This document shows, one piece after another, positions 54,938 to 64,000 of a stretch of 64,000 bases of DNA. The DNA is from Gamarada debralockiae (Eukaryota > Ascomycota > Leotiomycetes > Helotiales > Hyphodiscaceae): positions 1-64,000 of the forward strand of contig NXFV01001657.1 of assembly GCA_002803225.1 (NCBI GenBank). Direction: 5' to 3'. The translations under genes and the position numbers were made by a program. How positions within the stretch are numbered: the first letter of the stretch is position 1; the number at the start of each line of letters is the position of its first letter. The notes under the pieces are model-generated. The model searched no databases. It saw only the letters and a list, made by a program, of their open reading frames with translations, and was not told the origin of the DNA.

Positions 54938-57900
54938 GTTGTCTTCGTGTCTTGTTGTGCCGGTTTGGAAGTGAGAGAACGTGTGACAGGACAACTACGA
55001 AGCCTTGGGGTCACAATCTTTGAATTTGGTAACAGAAGAAAGAAGAGGAGGCGAAAATGAAGAAAACAGCGACGATAGTTTCCAAGGAAAGCAAAATGAC
55101 CTACCACTATATACCCACCGACCTTGCCATCTAAGGTAAAAGTAAAATTTAAGCTTGTAGACCGGGCCAGCCGACTTTGGATTGGTAACAGTGTTAGGTT
55201 GACATGATGGTTTGTCAGGGAAGGGATAGGCAAAGACAGTGGTTGAGCTTGCTCTGGTGGGGTTCAACGTCATAAGCATCAGACAATCACCACCCATAAA
55301 ATCGGGCCACCAGCTCCGGAGAAAACGGGGTGAGTGTCGAGGATTAGGATACATGCGGAAAGAACGGACCTCTCATTACTGTATGGAGTAAAGCATAGTC
55401 ATGATAGTATGCAGTAAGTACTGCGCACTTTGTAATAAGTAGTAAGGTGCTTGAGGGAAGTTTTGTTATCCCCATACGATGATATGAGCGGGCGTTCTTC
55501 GTAGGGTTGAGGAGCTGAGGTCCTATCGTTTATCTGATCGGAGTTTTAGTGAGAAGATGATTCGCGCCGCAAACAGGGTCGTGTGCCGCGAGAAGCTTGA
55601 TATGACGTCGTCGGAGGCGAAAGTTTCACGTCTTCCCTGGGAAAAATTAATATACGTGGCTGGCGATTTGCATAGATAAGATATGGATCTCACTTCATTT
55701 CTTGGCAGTTACGAAGCATTTGGATCGTTCTAAACTGTTTCAAAAGCTTGATCGATTTAGTTTTCCAGACTTCAAAGTATCCCGACTCCAATAGTCTTCT
55801 TCAAGTTCTTCCTCTCCTGGGTGGCCGTGTCTCCCCTCCTGAATGTTTCGGTTCAGTTCTTCACTATGAGTGTCACCCCGGGGTGGGTGTTATGGAATAA
55901 ATATCATCTTAATCGAAATATTGTTTTCCTGAACCTACTTGTACAATCCCATTCAATCTTTGACTCTTCCTGTTGAAATGTCAGTGATTGGCATTTGTCT
56001 CAACCTCGATCCCTTGTCTTAAGTATCTTCCATCTTTGAAGCCTTCACGACCAAGATGGATTCTGTCAGGTGTATACTCTGTAGTTAGTTTCTACGAGAG
56101 ATCCTTATGAAGACTGTCAGAAATAGGACAATGTTAAAAGGAACCCATTTTGAGAAGCTCTATTCTAGGGCTACTGTATCACGTAAAGTGAGGCGATCAG
56201 AACTTAAGAGACGTTTTAGTCCCAAGATCACTCAATTTTAGAGCCCCACAACTGCTTCCACGTTGCACCCGTGCTCCTTATTCGATATCAAGTTGTCCTT
56301 CCCTCCCTCCCAAAACGCAGGAGGTATCGCTCCCACATCCAGGAAGAATCCCAAGTAACTCTACATAGTTGAAATCTCCCCAGATCACGGACCTCTACAC
56401 CAGGTCATCATCATTATACTCATTAACATAACTCCCGCCCACAGGACTGGCATTAGCCAAATCTTGCAACATCAATAAATCCCTGTCATCTTGCAGAGCT
56501 CCCGCCTCTATCTCTCCGCGCAGTACCCCGTCTCTCTCCTCGACAATCGAAACCATCTCGGCAGGCATGGTGCTGGTGGTGCCACTCTACATGCATCTTT
56601 CCACAGTTCCCTCACTCGATTCCACAAGGGAAATTTCCAGGTCCGGGAACGATTTACGTGAGAATTTGAGCCGCCTGATGATTCAATCACTCCAGAGTCA
56701 TCCAGTAATTGGATTGAGATTGGTTCAGATTCGAAATTTGTGTTCTCGTTCCAGGCATTCTCTCGCACGCTTGGCTGATACGTCGGTCATGATCTCTCGT
56801 GATTGGTTCTCTGCAAACACTGCCATTCTAACACTTTCTGGCCCAGAGCCTGACGTTTCCCGACAAAGATCCTCCCAGAATATCGGCAGAGCGAGACTGA
56901 GAATTCGAACCGCGGACCTCATTGGCGCCTGAGGGTCGGGCGGCGCAAGATGCTTCAGAATAAGTGGCTGCACTGCTGAAGGGGACTCTTATGGCGGTCT
57001 CCAAAACCAGAGCAAAGAAGGCAAAAAGTGTATCCTTGGAAACTCCCTGGTAGGATGTTACGCAAAGTACTGCCAGGGCTTAGCGAGAGCAATCCTTCGG
57101 TTGCCTCTCTCGAGCGTTGAGTCGTTACGGCCCGATAGAGCTCTGGCGATAGCCTGGGCTGACTGGCTCCATGGCCTGCACTCCGGAATGAAGCGACACT
57201 CGCATGCTTGGGAGGCTCTGTCAAATACCGCAACCGCGCATATATCAAGTCTTCTAGATTTAAGGAGTTAATATACTATTGCGTTGTTGATAGATTCGAA
57301 AGCGTTTCCGCTGGAGAGTCTTGTCGCAGCTGGACGAAGTGTTGTTTGACATTGGCGGCTAGTTCTCCCAAAAACATCGACAACAAACCAAGTTATAGCC
57401 AAGACTGTGCTCGTATGGCAAGTTCCTCCGCTGGGCCATTCAATGAGGCACATTGACCTTTCTCCGTGGTCGAGCCTTTTTCGGATTGGACAATCTATGA
57501 AGCCAAGACCATCGTACTCAAAATCATCTCCAGAGTCTTCGCACACACACGGTACCTTGAAGTCCCGCGAGTGACCCTTCAGTCAAAGGTATGTGTTCCT
57601 AACCAAGCGCTGGGACAGATTCGAGGTATCATCGTCGATACTTGTCTGTATCTTGAGAGACCGTTCAGCGCGGAGGATTTTGCGGGCAAGGCTCAGGACG
57701 CACCAAGGGATTGTTTTGCTTTGACTTGCATGTCGCACGTCGCAGCTTCGTGGTACAAACAGCCTTCATGAAGGCATTGATATCACTAGAATGGACCTCT
57801 GAGAGGGTTTACAGATGAGAGATGGCAAGAAGCTGGGCTTGCAAGGACTGCGACCGCAATGATGCTACGGTGATAAGTGAACCCTGCGATTGATTTGCTG

Positions 57901-58647
57901 TTGTAGAAACGGCCCCCATCTCCAACATTTGGATATGATAGGAACTGTCCCCGATCATTATTCCAATCTCCAACCTTTGACAAAGAAAATCGGAATGCCA
58001 TTATTGAGAAGATAAGAACAACTGAACTTGCTTATGATGTATAGCCGGGCCACTGCAGTTGTGCAAAGGCTGCATGTAAAGTTCGTGCTGCAAGCAGATG
58101 AGAAGTTCAAGAGGAAGTCGAAGTGGACGTAGTGGGGTAATTTTCAACGAGGCTGGATGCCTTACAAACGAGGTTCCCCAGTGCTTAGCCTTTTCGGTGC
58201 AAAATTGTTCTCGAGCCTTCTACAACTACCTCAAGCCCACATTCTTCTTCTCAAGCTGACAACCTCCAAAACAATCTCCTTCCCCGACAAAGCTCTGGAG
58301 CTTGTAACTGTTTTAATGACTACATAAAATCTCCCAATTGCATAGAGAAGGTACGTACAAAGAATCCGTCACCAATGCGAGGCGGTCACGATATTCCACT
58401 CTTTGGAGACATACTCTGTGCACCGATGCACAATCCAATTCCTTTCTCTGATGAAACACAAGCTGGCACCAGTCCTAGTTGATTTTGTACTCAAACTTTG
58501 AGGACGAAGGCCGAGCCTTAGAGCTCTTTCTGAACGAATTCAAAAATCCTATTTTTCAATTGCAAAGCTTTTGTGTGATCTTTGCTAACCTGTTGGACTA
58601 ATAGTTCGACCTCGGCCAGCACTCGAAAACGATCAAAATAGTCCGCC
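54938..58647. other. Largest gap in the window, 3.7 kb, no supported gene
   Basis: The first several hundred bases are the membrane protein's upstream region. 55400-58500 contains short open frames on both strands, none with a convincing family signature. A plus-strand frame at 57466-57771 (DWTIYEAKTIVLKIISRVF) faintly resembles part of a cytochrome P450, but is too short and lacks the heme motif. A tRNA-like TTCGAA element near 56904 does not fold. The last 100 bases lead into the Aha1 ATG. Confidence 0.45.
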
Positions 58648-59780
58648 ATGGTTCTCCATAACCCAAACAATTGGCATTGGGTCAATAAGGATGCCTCGGG
58701 ATGGACCAAGCAGTGGTTGGACGAGAGCATTAAGGAGATGAAGGCCGAGGAAGATGGAGTCACCGCACAACTGGATAAGGTGATTAGCATGGATGGGGAT
58801 GTCGATGTCAGCCAGCGGAAGGGCAAGGTCATTACAATCTTCGACGTCAAGGTTGTCATTGAGTATTCCGGTATGTTCACATGTAGAGACTTCTGCTCTG
58901 CAAATGCTGACCATCCAGGCAAAACCAAGGACGACGAAGATGTCAGCGGCACAATCACAATCCCTGAGCTAGCACACGACACTGAAGAAAACGAGTATGT
59001 TGTATGTCTCCTCGTCCCCCATGGGCGCCTTTGCACGACCCAACTAACACCCCTAAGTTCGACATAGATATCTATTCCGACGCCAACTCCAAGGCACCCG
59101 TCAAAGACCTCGTCCGCGCAAAGCTGGTCCCACAACTGCGAAAGCAATTCATTAAGTTGGGTCCCGCTTTGATTGCTGAACACGGAAAGGATATCCAGCA
59201 TGCCCCGGGCTCGAATCCTTCAAGTGGTTTCTCAACCCCGGTTCCCAAAATACATACACCTTCGCCCGCACCTGCCCAATCGTTTGCTAGCTCCAGCGGT
59301 AGCAGCTCTGTGAACACCACGACTGTCACCGATACCGAAGAGTTCCGCGCACCAGCCTCAGAGCTTTACCAGACCTTCACCGACCCACAACGTATCGCAG
59401 CTTTCACCCGTGCAGCACCCAAGCTCTTTGAGGGGGCAAAGAAGGGCGGCAAGTTCGAGCTATTCGGCGGTAACGTCTCAGGCGAATATCTTGAACTCGT
59501 TGAGCCCACAAAGATTGTTCAGAGCTGGAGATTGGATCAGTGGCCAAAGGGACATTTCTCTCGTCTTGAGATCAACTTTGATCAGAATGATGTAGATAGT
59601 GTCACGGTTATGAGAGTGAGCTGGAGTGGAGTCCCCATTGGTCAGGAGGAAGTTACGAAGAGAAATTGGGGAGAGTATTACGTCCGAAGCATCAAGACTA
59701 CGTTTGGGTAAGTAGCTACCGCGGTGTTCGTCGTTTGAGGATATTAGCTAATGGTCTCCAGCTTTGGCACGATTCTATGA
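58648..59780 (+). CDS. AHA1: Activator of Hsp90 ATPase, Aha1
   Basis: Four exons (58648-58870, 58919-59001, 59058-59707, 59762-59780), 324 residues. The N-terminal Aha1 domain begins MVLHNPNNWHWVNKDASGWTKQWL and contains the basic RKGKVITIFDVKVVIEY, corresponding to the conserved RKGK region that stimulates the Hsp90 ATPase. A serine/proline linker follows (about 165-205), then the AHSA1 C-terminal domain (FRAPASELYQTFTDPQRIAAFTRAAP, GGKFELFGGNVSGEYLELV, KIVQSWRLDQWPKGHFS). Aha1 binds the middle and N domains of Hsp90 and speeds its ATPase cycle in the cytosol. The last exon of 19 nt adds FGTIL and the stop; all splice sites are consensus and the length is typical. Confidence 0.95.
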
Positions 59781-60115
59781 TACTGCATGACCGGGAAAGA
59801 CATGATGGGATGACTGGTATGAAATGCGGGATGTAAGCGGTGGTTACATTCTTGATTCAATGCACCTTAGATCAATCAATAGAAAGCAATTGTCCAGATA
59901 TCAAATCTCGAGCATGTGTAAAAATGTCTTCGTTTCTACATTATAAAAATTTTAAATCAAGAACGCCCCCCCCTTCCCATGCTGTGCCGAAACCACAAAC
60001 CCTACGTCATCCCATTTATGTAAAGCCCACGTCGAGTCTAGGGTATCAACTCTTCCATCATACAATCATTCGAAGTTCATCATATACCCCAACCTATGCC
60101 CAATCCTCATAATCA
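59781..60115. other. Convergent 3' flanks of AHA1 and the flippase
   Basis: 335 bp between convergent genes. It contains both 3' UTRs, an AT-rich stretch (TTATAAAAATTTTAAATC near 59940) and a C-rich run (CGCCCCCCCC near 59963). No gene is seen. Confidence 0.45.
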
Positions 60116-63100
60116 TTACCTTCCCCCCAAAATCTCGCCAACATCAACCGAATGCCTCATTTTCGGTAACACCGCACTCCTCGGACTCGTCATCTCAATA
60201 TGTTCGTCACTCCGAGTAACATCAACTGAGAACTTCCTCCTAACCAAATTCCCGCTCGCGCTCCGCTTCACATTCACATCACTAACCACCACCGACGCCT
60301 CCCCACTCTCATCCATAACTCTCGGCCTATCAAGTAGTTCCTGGATCTCGCTTTCCCTCTGCACCTCTGCACTCGTCCTCTTCTCCCTCCCCATCTCCAC
60401 ACTTCCTTTGCCCTCAGCTTCATTCCGGACCGTCTCCTCAAATCTCTGCTTAATAATGGGATCTTTTTGCAACACTTGGAAAGTATCGGTATCTGTCGGC
60501 CACCAGGTCTTGCGTATACTGCTAACGGCTAACTCGAAGACGATGAAGGATACGAGAATGGTGAAAAGGGCGAGCCACCATTGAAAATCAGAGCCGTATC
60601 CGTCCAAGAAGTTGTTTTTGAGGGGGTAGGGGATGACGTTCTTTTTTGCTTCAGGGGGAAAGCCGGCGGAGAGGGCGAGTGTCCAGACCCACCAGCCGCC
60701 GACGGAGACGATCCAGCCTATGGCTGCCATGTAGGTCTTGTTGTGCATTTCCAAGAAACTGTTTTCGATTAGAAATGAGGTTGAGGACTGGAAGGGGGAG
60801 AGGACTTACAGCGCCTTAGTATTGATCATAGTAACAGCAGCGGAGAAACACATCTGCCCTACCCCCATAACCGAGTTATCCTTCTGGAATATCGCCTGGC
60901 CGTAGAGGCCAAGCGCGCAGAAGAAGACGATCATTGCTTCGGAGGATGCCACGAACATCCATGCCAGGTATTTCTTGAGGTTGAAGGCTTCGTTTCGTTG
61001 ACCTTGAACGTACAGTTCTGGGACTGCGAGGAGTGTGGAGGCGGCTAAGTCTTGCTCAAATATACCGAGAAAGATGACGGGGAGCGAAGTGAAGAGTGTG
61101 TTGAAGACTGTGAGGGATAAGGATTCGTAGAGTGAGAAGCCGGTGTATCCGTTCCATTTCTGGTAGAGAGCTTGAACCAGATAGAACACCAATTCCTGCA
61201 AAGTTCCGAAGTCAGTATTGTTTCATCACAAAAGAGAGGGGTGGGGAAAGGTCTGCATACTTTCCAGAAGGTGATCAAGATATATTTGGCCGTGCGGATG
61301 TAGTTCCAGCGTCCGTGAACGAGGAGTAGCTTCTGCAGGAATCTGAATTGTGCAATAGAGTAATCCGAGATTCGTGCCGCCTGCAGACCTTCCTTACCAC
61401 TGACCCCAATGCCCACGTGGGCCTCTTGGATCATAGCAATGTCGTTAGCACCATCACCAATAGCTAACGTAAGGGACCCGCTGACTTTGGTTCGGATTTT
61501 CTTGACAAGCGAGGCTTTCTGACTAGGACTCGCGCGGCAGCAAATCACTGAATCAGAAACGACAACTAGATCGAAGAAGAGCATCGATAAAGTGGTGTTT
61601 GCTTCGATCTCAGCGAGAGTTCCTCCATCAACGACAATCACGGAGTGCGGAATGGCTCCTTTGGTGATATCCAGTAAGGTGCTGGCCATGCGTTGCTCAA
61701 CCTCACCAGTTTTGTGATCCAAGATGACCACTTCGGAATAGCTTTTGCATATCCTCGCCGAATGTGCAATGTTGATGGCAGTCTCTCGTTTGTCGCCTGT
61801 AAGCATCCATATTTTGATGTTCGCTCTCCGTAATTTGTCGATGGTTTCGGGGACACCTTTTTGAAGCTTATCCTCAATGGCTGTGGCACCAGCCAGATCA
61901 AAGTTCTGCTCGATCATCTCTCCAGCATTCTCGATCAGTTTCTGGCGATCCACTAGACTGGTGGTGGCATCCAGATAGATCTTCTTCCATCCATCGTACT
62001 CTTTCTCGTCAAGAAATCTGTACCCGAAAAGGAGAGTTCGAAGTCCTTCAGAGGCAAAATCGTCAACGTGCTGAAAACAACGCTCGAATACGGCTGCATC
62101 GTCCAATACCAGCGATTCGTCCACGAAATCCTCGAAATGGTCGTCGTGGATTGAATACCTATGTTCTGATGATGCGAATGAAAGCCGTCCCATAGAAGCT
62201 CTCGGAGACTGATAGGCACTGAGATCTTGATCATCAGGCGCCATCTCAACGTCATGCTCACGGTGCCTGAGCCACGAGTCAAGTTCGTCCCGAATAGGTT
62301 GAAGTCTCGTGCTGGCCATAGATGGTCTTCCATGACCAATGCTCCTCCGACTCAGGCTCATGCTTTTTCTCGGCAGACTGCTAAAGCTGGTTCTCGGGCT
62401 ATGCTCGCTCATCCGCCTTAAGGCTTCTTCGATCTCCATGCTCTTCCTCTTACTAGCTCGGCGCACAATCTCCGACGCTTTCTCTAAGGCAAGTGATGCA
62501 AGCTTCAATCGTGGCAAGACGGCCGAGTCTGCACCTTTGCAGAATATGCAAATCTTGCTGTTGGGAAATCTGACGATAATTGACATCCGCTTTCGTTTGC
62601 TGGAGAACTCGATGACATCGAGAATGTCGTAACTTTCAGTTACATTCTCGGAATCTCCGGGAGCCCCTCGGTAATTGAGCGTGATTGACCGCGCAAGACG
62701 GTCAATAACAAGGAACCCGAGTTCCTTCGCAGCCTTCACCAGTGCAAGCTCATCTGGAGAAGCAGCCTGAAACTCGATATCTCCGTCTTCTTGAACTTCG
62801 GGGAGACAGGTATGGCATAGCGCAAGAGAAAGGAGAAAGAATTTAGCCTTCTTGGTGAAGACGCTGTGCGGCTTGTACTGCATGTATCGTAAAAGTTCCT
62901 CCGTACGGAGCTCTGGTTGAGCTTTGGCGGGGCGAGCTGACGATCTCCACATAGACACAGAGCTTCCTCGGCGCAGAAGATCGGGACGGCCGTGGTCGGT
63001 AGAAGAGGATACCTCGGAGTCGTTGCGGCCGCTGAGAGATGGTCGAGTCTTCCTCTGTTTGTGCATCGAGAAGCGTTTCGCAACACCTTTCCCCTTCCGT

Positions 63101-64000
63101 CGTTTACTCATTTCCACAGTCTCTTGACCATGCCCAGCTTTCTCTGCAGCCTCCTTTTGCAGATCAAAATCATGCAACCATGCGTAGCCTGCCACACTAA
63201 GCTTTCGAAAGCGCATGATATTGTCTGTTAGTGTTCCTGTCTTGTCCGAAAAGACATAGTTGATCTGTCCCAGGTTCTCCAGGATAGTTGTGGTATTGCA
63301 GATCATAGGGGTGTTAGAGACTGGGTCGTACATGTCCACATCCTTCATCAGAAGCAGCTGTCCAACCTTAATGATTTCGAGACTGACGTAGAGAGATAGC
63401 GGGATCAAGGTGTTGAAGAGAATGATGTCTGCAACCAAAACAAGGCCCAAGTTATAATGGGCTCCGTTAAGGTACCAGGCATCTTCTTCCACGTTTTCAG
63501 ACCAAATTGAGTAAGCAATGGTACAGAAAAGCGCAAGAATGATAACGAAGAACACAAGCATTATGACGACCTTATTGGTGATTGTCTGCAGCGCTGGTGC
63601 TTTGATCCGGGGGCTTTTGTTGGCGTTCATTCGAATTTTGCACTCCTCTCCAGTGTTGATGACCATGCCAATAGCATTTGGAGTATTTCGGAGTGTGCTT
63701 CCTCGGAAAACAACCTCATTCATTGTGAGCGGTAGAGTCTCGCCGTCCACCGTAACTCTTCCATCGAAGTTATACAAGTCAAGGTTGGGGTCTTCCACCA
63801 CAACCTGAGCCCGACAAGCTGCAACGTCCTCCAAAGTCCCACATCGCTTGATTAGAGGAGGGACCGCTTGCTTGGTCTTCAGATTTGTTTCACCATCTAA
63901 AGCCATGGTTTCGATGAAAGCTATCCCGTTCAGGCCATCGGCGTGTAGGATAACCATATCTGCGGGCACATCCTCATCTCGTTGAAGGTGAATGATATCC
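60116..64000 (-). CDS. DNF3: P4-type phospholipid flippase, Dnf3-like, 5' truncated by window end
   Basis: Three exons are visible: from the window end to 61261, 61195-60810, and 60758-60116; frame is open through 64000, so the N-terminus (first helices) is missing. The visible part has the actuator PADMVILHADGLNGIAFIETMALDGETNL (cut here by the Asp-Gly-Glu-Thr motif), DKTGTLT phosphorylation site (INYVFSDKTGTLTDN), KGAD nucleotide loop, MLTGDKRETA, and the hinge GDGANDIAMIQ, followed by C-terminal membrane helices. Two long inserts, one after DKTGTLT rich in basic and serine residues and one between KGAD and the DDAAVFERCFQHVDDFASEGLRTLL segment, are like those of Dnf3 rather than Dnf1/2 or Drs2. 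It translocates phospholipids from the outer to the cytosolic leaflet in late Golgi or endosomal membranes. The tail is hydrophilic and ends HSVDVGEILGGR. Confidence 0.9.

Noticed and set aside
56896..56930. tRNA T-loop-like sequence (TTCGAA with flanking C/G)
   Set aside because: The T-stem cannot pair and no anticodon or acceptor stem is present on either strand.
57466..57771. Possible cytochrome P450 fragment (DWTIYEAKTIVLKIISRVF)
   Set aside because: The similarity is faint and short, no heme-binding cysteine motif or other P450 block is nearby, and it could be chance.

Overview
The window is nuclear DNA of a filamentous ascomycete (Pezizomycotina). It carries spliced genes with 50-95 nt GT-AG introns, a HET-domain protein, and fungal versions of core eukaryotic genes: Mlp1/TPR nucleoporin, TFIIE beta, complex I 51 kDa subunit, Pex11, Hop1, Mer3/Hfm1, Cdc4, Aha1 and a Dnf3-type flippase. 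A leotiomycete is plausible from the overall feel of the proteins, but that is inference. Exon joins were worked out by hand from splice consensus and reading-frame continuity. Every intact gene listed sums to a whole number of codons.

Layout. 1-9 kb is gene-poor: a decayed F-box-like gene (3.9-5.7 kb, minus) and a frame-broken gene for a small cysteine-rich secreted protein (7.6-8.2 kb). 8.5-22 kb is a dense block of conserved genes: a DsbA/FrnE-like thioredoxin-fold protein, TFIIE beta, a 2059-residue Mlp1/TPR nucleoporin, a dead alpha/beta hydrolase, dynactin p27, and complex I 51 kDa. 22.7-26.8 kb is an accessory island: an intact 900-residue SesA-HET protein followed by a broken DUF6594 membrane-protein gene. 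27-42 kb holds Pex11, a small multi-pass membrane protein, the meiotic helicase Hfm1/Mer3 (8 exons), a UDP-galactose-type transporter and an 806-residue disordered protein. 42-54 kb has a 2.4 kb gene-free gap, the meiotic axis protein Hop1 (10 exons), the F-box/WD40 protein Cdc4 and a badly frameshifted GNAT acetyltransferase relic. 54-64 kb has a four-helix membrane protein, a 3.7 kb gap, the Hsp90 co-chaperone Aha1, and the 3' part of a Dnf3-like P4-ATPase that runs off the window.

Themes. (1) Two meiotic crossover/axis genes (hfm1 and hop1) lie about 8.4 kb apart, both apparently intact, so the lineage probably keeps meiosis. (2) Four or five accessory genes (F-box-like, secreted protein, hydrolase, DUF6594, GNAT) are broken by frameshifts and stops, while neighbouring multi-kilobase housekeeping frames are clean. 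This looks like genuine decay of accessory genes rather than poor sequence. Some of the nonsense codons fit C-to-T change at CpA, the RIP pattern. (3) The most unusual architecture is the SesA domain fused directly to a HET domain through a G/N-rich linker, with no NACHT or NB-ARC module between them. It lies next to the DUF6594 relic.
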